A stretch of DNA of 64,000 nucleotides from Hibiscus mutabilis. Taxonomy: Eukaryota > Streptophyta > Magnoliopsida > Malvales > Malvaceae. The position numbers and the translations under genes were made by a program. Location of the stretch: contig CM033752.1 of the NCBI GenBank assembly GCA_019671005.1, positions 20,468,969 to 20,532,968 of the forward strand, given 5' to 3'. The stretch's first letter is position 1. Each line of letters begins with the position of its first letter. Below are positions 1 through 11,605 of the stretch, piece by piece. Under the pieces are notes generated by a model. The model did not search any database. It was not told the origin of the DNA and saw only the letters and a program-made list of their open reading frames with translations.

Positions 1-770
1 CTCTAAGCATATCTTCGAGTATCTGAATAGTTCATTCCAATTGTCAATCTGTTTGGGGATGGAAAGCAATACTAAAGTGTAGCCGAGTTCCCAATGCTTC
101 ATGTAGTGCACTCCAAAACCTTGAAGTGAATATTGGATCTCTATCAGAAATAATAGACATAGGAACACCATACAATCTAACAATTTCCTTAGTATATAAC
201 TCCGCCAACTTGTTCAAGGAATAGTCTATTCGAACTAGTATGAAAAGTGCTATCTTAGTCAATCGATCCGCAATCACCCAAATCTAATCTTTCTTACTTG
301 GCGTCAATGGTAAACCTGTTACAAAATCCATAGTGACCTTTTCCCATTTCCATTGTGGGATTGAGATCGATTGGAGTGATCCCGATGGAACTTGATGTTC
401 TGCCTTTACTTGTTGACATGTTAAGCACCTAGAACAAACTCAGTGATAGCTCATTTCATGCCAGGCCACCAAAATCGACTCTTTACATCTTGATACATTT
501 TGTTGCCTCTTGGATGCATAGTTAAAGGACTGAAATATGCTTCTGAAAGTATTTCCCTTTTATATCATCATCTTCAGGAATGTATACGCGTCCTTTTTAA
601 TATAGGAATCTATTTGATTTTATTTCAAAGTCTTTAGATTCACCACATTCCACTTGCTTCTTCTTTTCCAAGCATTCTTTATCCTTTGCTTGTAGCTCTT
701 TAATCCTTTCTATTAAAGTAAGCTTGATTTGAAGCTCAGGCATTATTGCACCACTTTCCTGTAACCTTAA
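1..770 (-). pseudogene. Ty3/gypsy integrase (broken)
   Basis: This is the integrase of the element, which inserts the cDNA into the genome. Read on the minus strand, 480-280 encodes the end of the HHCC region and the linker into the core (CQQVKAEHQVPSG, WEKVTMDFVTGLPL, including the first catalytic Asp). 277-44 continues the core with SDRDPIFTSRFW (second catalytic Asp) and the FHPQTD motif. Just after FHPQTD the expected Gly codon is a stop, and a second stop falls next to the expected catalytic Glu (QLE then stop). The core is therefore interrupted at its active site, and the C-terminal part lies beyond the window. It is non-functional. Confidence 0.88.
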
Positions 771-1118
771 CTAAGCATTTAATGATTTCAAGGCATAAAA
801 TGTTTTTTGGCTAAGTGCATTTGCTACCAAATTAGCCTTTCCCAAATGGTAATCAATGATTACATCGTAGTCCTTGATCAGTTCTATCCATCTTCTTTGC
901 CTCAAGTTAAGTTCCTTTTGAGACAATAAATATTTCAAACTTTTATGATCCATAAAGATGTAGCACTTTTCACCATATAAGTAGTGACACCAAATCTTCA
1001 AAGCGAACACCGCTGCAGCCAACTCTAAATCATGAGTAAGATAATTCCTTTCATGAGTTTTGAGTTGTCGAGAAGCATACGCTACAACCTTTCCTTCTTG
1101 CATTAATACACACCCCAA
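771..1118 (-). pseudogene. Ty3/gypsy RNase H domain
   Basis: RNase H degrades the RNA of the RNA-DNA hybrid during reverse transcription. The 115-residue open stretch reads from GCVLMQEGKVVAYASRQL through the typical ERNYLTHDLELAAAVFALK and MDHKSLKYLLSQKELN to QRRWIELIKDYD. It ends in LVANALSQK, where the family usually has ADALSRK, so the final catalytic Asp appears to be Asn. It belongs to the same polyprotein as the RT at 1150-1926 but is separated from it by stops and a frame change. No independent start is expected. Confidence 0.9.
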
Positions 1119-1149
1119 ACCATTATGGGATGCATCACTATAGATTGTG

Positions 1150-1926
1150 AAATCTTTCCCAGATTCTGGTTATACCAAGACAGAAGCTTCTGTCAATATC
1201 TGCTTCAATTTATCGAAGCTTTTCTGACACTTATCAGTCCAAAAAAAAGGAACATTTTTTCTTAATAGCTTAGTTATTAGAGCGTAAATCATTAAAAATA
1301 TTTCACGAACCACCAATAATAACCAGCTAATCCCAAGAAACTTCTCACTTCAGAGATATTTTGAGGAATTTTCCATTCGAGTATTGCTTGAACCTTCTTA
1401 GGATCAACTCGAATTCCTCCCGCAGAGACTATGTGTCCAAGGAAAGCTACTTCAGACAACCAGAATTCACACTTTGACAGCTTTGCATATGAGTATCATG
1501 ATCGGTGGTTTTTGAATAAACCAATATATCATCTATGAATACCACTACAAATTGATCCAACTATGGCTGAAATATCCGATTCATCATATCCATAAAAGCT
1601 GCTGGTGCATTTGTAAGTCCAAAAGGCATTACCACAAACTCATAATGCCCATATCTAGTTCTAAAAGTTGTCTTTGGTATATCTGCTTCTTTGATCTTCA
1701 ATTGATGATACCTCGATCAAAGATCAATTTTAGAAAACAATGTTTCTCCTTTAAGTTGATCAAAGAGGTCATAAATCCTTGGTAAAGGATATTTATTCTT
1801 CCTCGTCACTTTATTAAGTTGATAGTAATCCACACACAACCCTATTGATCCATCTTTCTTTTTCATAAACATGACTGGAGCTCCCCAAGGTGATATACTT
1901 GGTCGTATAAAACCTTTATCCAATAA
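1150..1926 (-). pseudogene. Ty3/gypsy reverse transcriptase (broken)
   Basis: Reverse transcriptase fragment. 1923-1717 gives GFIRPSISPWGAPVMFMKKKDGS, CVDYYQLNKVTRKNKYPLPRI and DLFDQLKGETLFSKIDL, which are the fingers and the first catalytic Asp block. After a frame change, about 1640-1500 gives the MPFGLTNAPAAFMDMMNR block, then FVVVFIDDILVYSK with the catalytic DD pair. The connection towards RNase H (1450-1150) is recognisable but has several stops. It lies between protease and RNase H, as in all Ty3/gypsy pol genes. Confidence 0.9.
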
Positions 1927-2579
1927 TTATTTTAATTGAGCCTTAAGCTCTTTAAGCTCTGTATGAGCCATCCTGTAAGGTGCCATTGATATTGGTGTTG
2001 TTCCAGGAAGCACATCAATACCAAACTCCACCTCTCGATCTGGAGGTAATCCTGATAATTCATCCATAAATACATCTGGAAATTCTTGCACCGTAGGTAT
2101 CTTTGCTAGATCTATCTTTGTTTCTGGAGTATTTATCACGTGAGCTAAATAGGCTTCATACTCATGTGATAATAACTTTCCAGCAGTTATAGCTACAAAC
2201 TCATTACTCAAATAGTTCTGCCTTTCTCCCACAAATATTATTTCTGAACCATCTGGTTCTTTTAAGACTGCCTTTTTAATCGGCATTCAACCATAGCATC
2301 ATATGCCGATAGCCAATCCATTCCAAGAATAATTTCAAACTCTTGGAAAGGTAATTCCATAAGATTGGATGGAAATTCTCTTCCTTGGATCTTTATAGGA
2401 CACTCTTTACATATTCGAACTACTTTGGCGCTTTGTCCTAATGGATTAATAGCAGCTACATCACTCAAAATTTGTTCTACTGGAATATTTCTTTCAAGTA
2501 CTATTTTAGAACTAATATACGAATGGGTAGAGCCTGGATCAATCAATGCAAAAATAGGTTTGCCAAAGAGTTTGATCAT
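1927..2579 (-). pseudogene. Ty3/gypsy aspartic protease and linker to RT
   Basis: 2579-2262 encodes a retropepsin-like domain: GKPIFALIDPGSTHSYIS carries the active site, followed by the flap region and LGMDWLSAYDA. The active-site triplet is D-P-G where the family has D-S-G or D-T-G, a likely inactivating substitution. 2286-1927 holds the protease-RT linker with VQEFPDVFMDELSGLPPDREVEF and ends in the first RT residues. The two segments overlap in different frames, so a frameshift separates them. The enzyme would normally cut the Gag-Pol polyprotein. Confidence 0.88.
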
Positions 2580-2599
2580 ACCTGCTACAATCTCTGAAT

Positions 2600-3776
2600 C
2601 ATTTCAGTTATGAGCTATCTTGATATTGTATACTCGAGCGGCAGCCTTATCTTCTCGACTAGGTATAGTTGTAGATACTCCTGGTTTGCTACCTTTATTT
2701 CCTCTTCTTTTCTGAGGTGATGAGAATGACTAATCAGGGTGAAGCTCTGGACAATTCTTCTTGAAATGACCCACTTGTCCACAATGATAGCATTCTCCAC
2801 CAGCGAACCAGTATTGACCAGAGTGCCTCTTTCTACAATGTTCACATTCTGAAGTAGGATGAATCTTGGAGCCCCGAGTACCCACAGTAACAGTCTAAGC
2901 CTGTTTTGACTTTCCTCTAGAATATCCCTTTTTAGCGAAAAAGCTAATGTCGTTGGACTTTGCTATGGAAAACCTTTACTGTGTTTAAATGACGACGCAG
3001 CAAAATAACTTTCAGATCTTTTTTCAGCTTGAAATTGTTTTCCCGCCTTTTCCTCGAGGTCCACTTTTTCCATAGCTTTTTCTCGATTCACCGCCTCTTG
3101 AAAGGTGGTGAAATTGTAGGAAACTAATACCCTTTTATATTGAGAATCCAACCCAGCTATGAATTTCTCAATTCTGGATTTTTAGGTTGGAAGAAACTTT
3201 TCTACAAATCGGCTCAGTCTATTGAATTCACATTCATATTCATAGATTGTCCTGCCCGATTGCTTCAAATCCAAAAGCTACTGCCTCATTTCTTCAATGA
3301 ACAGGTCCCCAATATACTTTTCTTTGAATTCTTTCAGAAATAATTCCCATGTAATCTATTCTGGCAGAACTCGTGCAGTGACTACATTCTACCACACGCT
3401 CGCTTGCTCTATTAGAAGGGACACTACTCCTTCTAACTTTCCTTGATCATCGCAAGGAATCCTACTCAACACGATCTTAATATCATTCAACCAGTAGTCA
3501 ACGACCATTGGATCAGCATCAGTATCACCTTTAAATTATGGTGCTTTCATTTTCCTCAATTCCTTCGGATCTGATACTGATGCTCACCGATTTATAATAG
3601 CATCTAATGCCTGAAGAAATAAGTCTTGATCTTGCACAGGAATATTTCTTTGTTCCTAAGCTAATGGCACTACATTCTGTTATCCCTGAGGTGGATTTTG
3701 ATTTCACCTTATTACTTCCACTCTGAGCAGGCATATCATGCTCAATTGCCTGACGAGATTCCCGATGATCTGACAT
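2600..3776 (-). pseudogene. Ty3/gypsy Gag with CCHC zinc knuckle (broken)
   Basis: Gag is the capsid/nucleocapsid precursor. The probable start is the Met at 3776 (MSDHRESRQAIEH), about 165 bp downstream of the PBS. The capsid region lies between 3480 and 2960 in changing frames, with FTTFQEAVNREKAMEK near its end. The nucleocapsid part near 2855-2740 has an extra CEHCRKRHSGQ motif followed by a CCHC knuckle, CYHCGQVGHFKKNC. The short pre-knuckle (CxxCxxxHxGxC style) is common in plant chromovirus Gag proteins. At least three frame breaks are present. Confidence 0.82.
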
Positions 3777-3941
3777 GTGTTAAAGTCACAATCATCCCTT
3801 ATAAGTAAGGAGTAACAATACTAATTACTAGGCATCCAATTATATTCATACAAATACCAGTAATATTGACATCCTAGTGGCATGTATATAATTTCGACTA
3901 TTAACAAACCCAATTTGTATCCAGAAAAGACTAAACCTGTA

Positions 3942-3953
3942 GCTCTGATACCA
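3942..3953 (-). other. Primer binding site, initiator tRNA-Met type
   Basis: On the minus strand this reads TGGTATCAGAGC, the standard complement of the plant initiator tRNA-Met 3' end. It sits 5 bp inside the LTR boundary at 3959 and fixes the element's orientation. Confidence 0.93.
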
Positions 3954-3958
3954 ATAAA

Positions 3959-6777
3959 TAAAATACCCTAACCAGTATTCTATATTAAATACTAATTAGA
4001 GTATCACATAACGGATACTTTTTTTATTATCGCGTAGAATCACATTTTGAATTTTTATTCTATCAAATTAAATTCGATTTTAGGCAGCAATTTAACAATT
4101 CTTTTCTATAATATATAAGGAATGTAACTGCCTAAAAACTGCCAAAAATAAAAATCTACCCGATTGCTTTATTAACCCTTATCTAGTTATTACCCGATTT
4201 TAAAATCTAATATAACTACTCATCATCCCTTATAAACATAAACTAGATTATATGTTATTACAAACCATATATAAACTAGGATATAACCGACTAATTTTAA
4301 CATATACATGCCATCTAGAAACATCAAAACACAGCAAAAGATGTTATTACCGATATCGTATTTATATTCCGGATAAGTAAGATGCCCGCTCCTTACTGCG
4401 AATTTTATTTTTTACCTACGCATAAAATCCATCACACGCTAAGTGTATACTTAGTGAGGCAATAATAATATTCAGTGTAACATAACATAACTATAACTAA
4501 TAATATGTAACCATATTCATGCATTTGAATCACTAGATATGTCTTACCATTATGTTAATCATTTATCAACATAATATAAACCGGATAAAATTTTCTTACC
4601 AATATACTTGCCATAACTTTAAGAGTGTATAAACTCTTTAATCCGTTTATCAATTATTTACTGATATAATAGCCCAAATATAAACCTATAAGGACCTTGG
4701 GTACTCGATGCACCGAAGTGCTAATACACATAAGGTCGTGCCCACCATATGCACTAAGTGTCCTTTATATACACTATAGTGCTAAACCGGATAACCGAAT
4801 ATGTAGCGTGCTGCTGGACTCTATGGCATGCCAACTATACCCTGTCCCCCAATGACCTACTTGGGCATATTTTTCGTATTTATTTCATCCATGGCAATGT
4901 ATATCAACATAATTTAATACTGGGCAGTTCATACCCGAAATAACATTCATAGTATAACAACATATATAACTAATGATCCATGCATTACTATTTAACTTTT
5001 TGACATATTTAAAATATGTCAATCATATGATCAATGACATAAATATCATGCCAATATATAAACCAGGTAGACTTATCGCAAGTCTTCCCATTGATGTATA
5101 AAACATACATGTATCATGTTATGTATGCATTGCACTCACTCGATGCCTCACTAGTAATCTTACTATTTTTTTTAGCTTTACTCTTGAACTTTTTCCTTAT
5201 CTTTAGACTTTCTCGTAATATGATCTCGATCACGATCATGATCTATAAAATCATCGTTTACCAAGCACATACATTTCAAAGCGTATGTTAGTATCATTCT
5301 AACATACGCACATATTAGGAATAAAATTCCTAAAAATCTTTTATTATTCATTTCCATCACAATTTTACAATACATTCTCAAATCTCATAATATAACCATA
5401 AAATGAATTCTTTTAGAATTCACCTCAACTTTTCAAATTATTCAATATGGTCCCTTGCCATTGAACTTCAAATTCAAACATTAAACAACATATTCAAGTA
5501 TTCCAAGAACACATTCAATCTTAACACATTAATTTCTAATCGCTTTCCATATCATTCTCAAATTTTCCTTAATATGCCATTTGGTCCTCAACACTTTGTA
5601 AACTTCCAAATTGATCCAAACAACATTCTAAGCCTTATAAAATCATTCTCACATCATCTCTAGCCTTAGGAAAATTTTCCATAATTTTCTCTAATATTTC
5701 CCCAATAGGCCGAATATCAAGGGTCCTTTTATCCAAATTTTCCAACTTGATTCAAGCATGAATTCAACTTCTAAACCTCATTTCCAAGCTTCTATAATCA
5801 TTCCCATACCACAATCAATTCAAATTCAACTTCACATCAAAACCCTAACTTTAAATAAATTAGGATTTAGCTACTTTCAAGTAGTTTCAATCATAATATA
5901 AGCTTGGATATGATTCTACAACAACCACTCCATCAAAATATAATCTTAAATCATCATATTTAAACATCCCATTCATCCATCAAAATCATGAAACTAAGGT
6001 TTCAAGCAAGGAAAGCATGAATAAATGATATCAGAAGATAGAGAATTTCATGGAGATCAACTTCATATTTCATGCTTTCATCCAAAACCCAACCAAATAA
6101 GCTTGAAAATCAAACATGGAATTTTCTCTTACCTTGTAGGAGGGTTTCGAACAAGGAGAAGATGAGTAGAGAAGTCTTGAATTTTCATTTATTTCAATTT
6201 TAAACATTTGTCATCTTAATATAAAAATCTTAAAAAATCTCTTTTATGGCAAAAAGTCCAATTTGCCCTTGTAATCCAATGCTTCATATCTTGCCACATG
6301 TCTACCTACTTATCCAAGGGTCAAAAATAAACCAAGTAGTTAGTGATTACCAACTTTGCCCTTGGAATTTTCCAAAATTATCATCTTCTAGTTTTTATCC
6401 AATGGCTCATATTTAACATGGAAAACCTATTTTAATCAAATGGTCCATGTTAAAATCTACCATTTTAAAACATGGAAATGACATTTTTAACCTTTCTTTT
6501 TCATTCTTTAAAATATCTTGAATATCTGATTTGATCCGATCATCCGAATATTTTTCTAAACTTTATCGCTTTATAGCCAATAATACAAATTTCGTACGAA
6601 AAATTCGGGTAACACAAAAATATCATTCTTGGGGGTGAACTATTAATTTACGGGACTAAAATACATAACTTTTGGAAATTACAATTTAGTCCCGAAACTT
6701 TTCCAAAGTTTACACTTTGACCACCAAACTTTCAAATTTTTTATTTTGGTCACTAGCCAAAATTTTGGATATTACAA
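3959..6777 (-). repeat. 5' LTR of the minus-strand Ty3/gypsy element
   Basis: The LTR begins on the minus strand with TGTAATATCCAAAATTTTGG (6777 downward). It ends at about 3959 in a sequence matching the GGGTGTTACA end of its relative at 42468-45307, but mutated (TAAAATACCC on the plus strand). It is about 2.8 kb. It shares interior patches with the solo LTR at 42468-45307, for example the GTGAGGCAAT-like segment near 4455. That supports the boundary and makes the two LTRs one family. No target duplication can be checked because the other LTR is outside the window. Confidence 0.85.
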
Positions 6778-7023
6778 GAAAAATGTGCTACAAGAGCAAA
6801 GAAACACATTACAAACCAGAGAAAACACATTACAATAGCAAAAAAAGCATTCATTGTTTTCGTTAGAAAATGAGAAGACATAAAATCAAATCATAAAAAA
6901 AACTCAAATATACAAACACACAAACTAAAGAGATGAAAAAGTGAATGAAGAAAAAAAGAGAATATAGAAGAAAAAAAAAGCATAACAAAAGTTATGACAA
7001 GATATGAGTAGTAATCGCTTAGT
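6778..7023. other. Intervening AT-rich sequence, nothing recognised
   Basis: A-rich sequence with short direct repeats (ACACATTACA) but no ORF or element ends that I can identify. Confidence 0.6.
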
Positions 7024-7032
7024 TAAAAATTG

Positions 7033-7482
7033 GGGTAAAGTATATAAATGATCACTAAACCAACCCTAAAAATACAAAATGGTCACCAATTTTTTAAAAA
7101 TTACATAATGGTCATTAAACTTTAGTTTTTATTACGAAATGATCACTGGGCCGTTAACTGTTGTTAATTGGGATACGTGGCAGTTACGAAAATTTGTATA
7201 ATAACATATTTAATCCTCAATATTTACACATTCAATCAATTTAGACATCAATAATGAGGGTTAAATTAGGAATAAATTGATTAAATGTGTTAATATGGAG
7301 GATTAAATGTTATATTATTCAAATTTTTGTAACTGCCGCGTCACCCAAGTAATGACAGTTAACGGCTCAATGACCATTTTGTAACAAAAACTAAAGTTTA
7401 ATGCCTATTATATAACATTTGAAAATTTGATGACCATTTTATATTTTTAAAAATAGTTTAGCGACCATTTGTTACTTTACCC
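7033..7482. mobile_element. Foldback MITE, Mutator-like (9-bp target duplication)
   Basis: The element is 450 bp with terminal inverted repeats starting GGGTAAAGTA and ending TACTTTACCC. The arms pair over most of the length: left-arm AAAATGGTCACCAA, GGCCGTTAAC and TAACATATTTAATCCTC each have inverted partners in the right arm. It is flanked on both sides by the perfect 9-bp direct repeat TAAAAATTG (7024-7032 and 7483-7491). A 9-bp duplication with long TIRs is typical of Mutator-derived non-autonomous elements. It has no coding capacity. Confidence 0.9.
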
Positions 7483-7491
7483 TAAAAATTG

Positions 7492-8513
7492 ACAACATCA
7501 TCCTCTTTGACAATAAAAAAACATACTCTTCAACAAAATCATATTCATCAATCTTCTTTTCCTCGACCAATTGGATTAGGTTAACAATGTACGGACAAAT
7601 AGCCTTTTCAGATAACCGAAAGCCATCTTGTATTGCCTAAAATGTAACCATCTTTATTCATTGGATTGTGTCTGATCTGGGCTTACTCCCTGTTTTGGGT
7701 TTCTTTGCCTGCATACTAATTAAAACTGTCTCAAACACATAATATATAGTGTGTACATATGGTTGTTAAATGAAATTTTGATATACGTAGATTATGATAT
7801 CTTTGATACTTGCAGATATGAGAATCTTAATAATTATTCAAACAGAATATAATATCATGATGACAATCCATACACCAGCAATATTTTCTCAACACATTCT
7901 ATTTGAGAAACTTTCTTGTTTAATTATTGATGTTGGGTATTATAAAACTTGCCCAATTGCCATTTATAAATAGAATAAAAAAAAGGTAAGGAGACTTTAT
8001 AATTTATGTACTTCTGTTATGTTTCCGCTGTTGTCTGTCTAAAAGTGTTGTTATGTATATTATGTTAACAGATTTGTGTGTTTGTGTTGTTTGTATGTCA
8101 TATTTTTAATTAATGTTCATGTCATGTTTATAAATCGCAATAGAAATTAAGTATTTAGTGAAAGGAGTAGATTAAGACATCTATCATTCCATCAAAGATT
8201 TCATCATTTTAATTAATAAATTGGCATCAAACTAGAATGATTACAATATATAAAACAACATGAAATTGTTGGGTAACTAAAGTAGACTTGTAAGTTTTTT
8301 GTTCCTTATCAACCAAACCGCTCTCAAACAGTTGACCTTGTGAGACTCAATACAAAATAAAAGAGAAGTCCATTTGTTGAAGAATATTGTTGAAGATCAA
8401 ATTATGGATACAATTGTTAGAGCTGACCGACCCATAACAATACAAGCCTGCAACATGGATGTTACCTACACCCATTGAAAGAGACCAAGTCAGAATTAAG
8501 GGTTGGAGCCAGC
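7492..8513. other. Non-coding interval, nothing recognised
   Basis: About 1 kb of AT-rich sequence between the MITE and the copia element. I see no convincing ORF, TIR pair or RNA gene. Confidence 0.6.
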
Positions 8514-8797
8514 TATTAGAGTATGAGTTGACAGCTATTTGTCAAGAAAGTCAAAGTTGATGGAACCAATTTCATGAGAGAATTTATCTCCGAGCAAAAG
8601 TCTAGGAAGAATTCTATCTCCTAGCAAAAGTCTAGGAGAGAGAATTTTATGGATTTTATCTTCTAGCAAAAGTCTAGGAGAGAGAATTTTATGGATTTTA
8701 TCTTTTTCCTATAAATATCATCCTTGTAAAAGATGTAACCTCATGGTTTTCCTTTTGATCAATGAAATACAATGTTCTACCTATTGTATGTTTAACA
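8514..8797 (+). repeat. Copia 5' LTR
   Basis: It starts TATTAGAGTATGAGTTGAC and ends TTTAACA directly before the PBS. It contains four degenerate copies of an AGCAAAAGTCTAGGAGAGA-like unit (8595-8690) and a TATAAATATC TATA-like box at 8710. It matches 13117-13404 throughout. Confidence 0.9.
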
Positions 8798-8809
8798 TGG
8801 TATCAGCAG
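8798..8809 (+). other. Primer binding site of the copia element
   Basis: TGGTATCAGCAG immediately follows the LTR end. The first nine bases match the initiator tRNA-Met complement. Confidence 0.85.
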
Positions 8810-8839
8810 TCCAGTGATTTTTTTTTCGTTTTTTGATAA

Positions 8840-9650
8840 CCATGGTTCTTCCAACTGAGACTACCGTTTCTCCTTTCTCTGATCCATCACTTCCAGGTTC
8901 TGAAGAGTCTCCTGAATAGTCTTTTTCCAACAAAAGAATCAGTATTCGGTTGGATGATACCAACTTTCTTCTATGGAAACAACAGGTGGCGAGCACATTC
9001 CAAATCCGGCATATCTTCGATTCCTTAAACAAGATAGTTCGTTGGTCTCTTGGCTCCTATCCACCGTGAGCCCAGATATTCTTCCTTAGTTGGTCGGTGC
9101 TGAGACAACTGCCTCTATCTAGAGCACCATTTCGTGTCTTTACTCTCAGCTCTCGACCACTCAGGTGATGCATCTCTATTGTAGACTACGGTCGATCAAG
9201 AAATATGATCTCACTATGCGAGTTTATACTATGCAGGTCAAAGAGATTTGCGATCTCTTAGCCTCTTGTTGCTCCCCTATATTAGCCGTTGAACAGATTG
9301 CCGCCATCATTAATGGTCTTCCTCCGAAATATGATCCATTTATGGCCGTTATTTTTGCCAATCGTGATCTATATACTGTTGAAAGTGCGGTGCCTATCCT
9401 AATAGATGCTGAGTCACACATTGTAGATCCTTTACGTTTACCGATCGGCATTAACAAAACTCACTTCTCTGATAATACCAATAGACAGGATCGTCATCCT
9501 CGTCCTAATAGAACTCATACAATGGTCAACAATCCAGAGGCCATCCTCGGCTACATTGCCAACTCTGTGGTAAACTGTGTCCTATGGTTGATCGATGCTC
9601 GCATAGTTTTGACCAAAGCTTCAAAGGAGTCACTGCCTTGAATACGAGGC
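8840..9650 (+). pseudogene. Copia Gag (broken)
   Basis: The likely start is ATG at 8840 (MVLPTETTVSP). A stop follows after about 25 codons, then the same frame gives RISIRLDDTNFLLWKQQV, the usual N-terminal copia Gag block. 9165-9641 continues with a RSIKKYDLTMRVYTMQVKEI segment and then IINGLPPKYDPF and AVPILIDAESH, typical of the UBN2/Retrotran_gag family. No intact CCHC knuckle is visible. Gag would form the cytoplasmic particle. Stops and frame changes make this copy non-functional. Confidence 0.85.
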
Positions 9651-9779
9651 CCTCTGACATTCAGGCTAATGCTCTCAGCTACATAATCAAACCCATTGAT
9701 GCTACATATGATCCGTTTGTCTCTTCACTCATATCTGACAGTCCTGACCCTATCTAAACGGTTGGAAATGCTCAGGTTA

Positions 9780-9990
9780 ATTCATCGATGGCTGTCTTTC
9801 CAAGCTTCAACATTGATGCATGGTTTCCTGACTCGGGGGCCACGCACCATGTGACCAATGACTTATCCACACTTTGATCTGCAAACCCCTACTCTGGTAA
9901 GGGTCAAGTTTATTTGGGAGATGGTTCCTCTTTGTCTATTTCACATGTTGGTCAGTCTGTTCTTCATTCATCTTCTCGCTCTCTCTATTA
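9780..9990 (+). pseudogene. Copia protease remnant
   Basis: One frame reads NIDAWFPDSGATHHVT around 9810-9855, the copia aspartic protease active site with an intact D-S-G. A downstream segment resembles VYLGDGSSLSISHVGQS. The open stretch is short and is followed by a frame change, so only the core motif remains. Confidence 0.85.
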
Positions 9991-10199
9991 ATCAATTATT
10001 CCATGTGCCTTTAATAACAAAGAATTTTTTATCAGTCTCGAGATTCACTAAGGATAAGTTTGTGTATTTCAAACTTCACGCTGATTATTGTTGTGTTATG
10101 GATGAGAGGACAGGTGAAACATTGCTTCGAGGATATCACGCCAATGGACTTTACAACATCTCTAGCACCTTACCTAATAAACCCATCACAGCTTTGACT

Positions 10200-11030
10200 G
10201 CTGATGCGCATGTTTCTTCTACAAGCTTTGGCACATATTGGCTTTGGCATCAACGCCTAGGATATCCCTCGTCTGAAGTTATTAACACTGTGTTAAGTAA
10301 ATCAATTGTTGTAGATAAGCAAACCCTGTGTAAGGCTTGTCAATTGGGCAAAAGCCACAATTTACCTTTTAAATCTTCAACTACAGTGTATGCCACTCTA
10401 TTTGAATTGGTTGAGATTGATCTTTGGGGACCGGCACCTCTTTTATCAAATGGTTATTGATATTATATTTCATTTGTGGACATGCATTCTCGTAATTTCT
10501 GGTTATATTTTCTTAAAAATAAATTTGATGCTTCATAGGTTTTTCATCAGTTTTATGCTCTTGTTAAGAATAAATATAATGCTCGGCTACAGGCTGTACA
10601 GACTTAAGGGGTAATGAATTTCACTTTCTTAACAATACTCTTGCACAACTTAGGGTTCAACATCGCATATCTTGCCCACACGCATCCTAACAAAATGAAG
10701 TTGTAGAACGCAAGCATCAACACATTGGCGAGACAACTCTCACGCTACTTGCACAAGCTTTTTTGCCTCTCAAGTTCTTGGCTTTTGCTATTATTAGTGC
10801 CACATATTTGATAAACCGTCTTCTCTCTAAGCTCCTTGACAATCAATCTCCACACCAAAAATTGTCTGGTCGTGCTCCAGACTATACATTTCTAAAGGTA
10901 TTTGGTTGTGAATTTTTCTCACTTGCATCCTTACAATGCACACAAGCTGGAATTCCGCTCCAAGGCATGTATATTTCTTGGTTATTCTCTAAGTCACCAT
11001 GGTTATCAATGTTTAGACCCCTCTGACAGA
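10200..11030 (+). pseudogene. Copia integrase (broken)
   Basis: 10230-10375 encodes the GAG-pre-integrase/zinc-binding region: WLWHQRLGYPS and TLCKACQLGKSHNLPF give the HHCC residues. The core follows in other frames: LVEIDLWGPAP (first Asp) at about 10408, a degraded middle, then a stretch near 10660-10720 matching the conserved CPHTSxQNxxVERKH block, with CCACACGCATCCTAACAAAATG followed by GTTGTAGAACGCAAGCAT. 10763-11026 gives PLKFLAFAIISATYLINRLLS and LKVFGCEFF. Stops occur throughout. Confidence 0.86.
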
Positions 11031-11039
11031 ATGTATATG

Positions 11040-11605
11040 TGTCGACATGTTACATTCAACGAATATATATATTTCCTTGTGCTTCTAATCTATCCTCTCG
11101 TGAAGCTTCTCAATAGGTGTTTTCTTCGAGATCGGTTTCAGTTTTACCAGTTCTTTCTAGTCCTATTTCATCTCACCAACTAGGTGCAACTTCCTCTTCT
11201 CGTCCTATTGATGTTGGAAATTACGCACCCACTCCTACTCCGACCACCACACCTCTAGTCCTGGGTTTTAATCTTGTTGCTTTCTCTGATGATGAATCAC
11301 TTCCTAGTGAAGAAACCCCTGCCTCTGAATTGACAGTTCCTGATGATGAGCCAACTTCCAGTACTGCTCTTAATCCATCATCGAGTGCTGCATCGACACC
11401 TTTTTGTGACACTGATGTTGCTTCTGTCCATAACTTTGCTCAACCTTCTCTCAATCGATATCTTATGACAACCCGCAGCAAGGCTGGTGTGTTTAAACCA
11501 AAGCTTTATCATGTTCACCACAGCGATACTCCCACTTTTGTTCATGATGCCCTTGTACATCTTGAGTTGGCACAAGCGATAATGGCAGAATTTAAGGCTT
11601 TATAA
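11040..11605 (+). pseudogene. Copia integrase-RT linker
   Basis: A Ser/Pro/Thr-rich open stretch (11117-11605) holds low-complexity residues and then the TTRSKAGVFKPKLYHV motif that usually precedes copia RT. It ends at EFKAL followed by a stop where the family continues into the RT. This is a normal spacer of the polyprotein, with no separate function. Confidence 0.75.

Larger units (their letters stand above)
1..6777 (-). mobile_element. Ty3/gypsy LTR retrotransposon, 5' part (left part outside window)
   Basis: On the minus strand the order is LTR (6777-3959), PBS, gag, CCHC knuckle, aspartic protease, RT, RNase H and integrase. That order, with integrase last, defines Ty3/gypsy (Metaviridae). 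The element runs off the left edge in the integrase, so its 3' LTR and target duplication cannot be seen. Domains lie in several frames separated by stops, so it is a decayed copy. The long LTR, the Met-type PBS and the protease-RT style suggest the Tekay/Del chromovirus group. That clade is an inference from memory, because no chromodomain can be seen within the window. Confidence 0.93.

Noticed and set aside
8781..9032. 83-residue minus-strand ORF
   Set aside because: It is the antisense shadow of the copia gag start.
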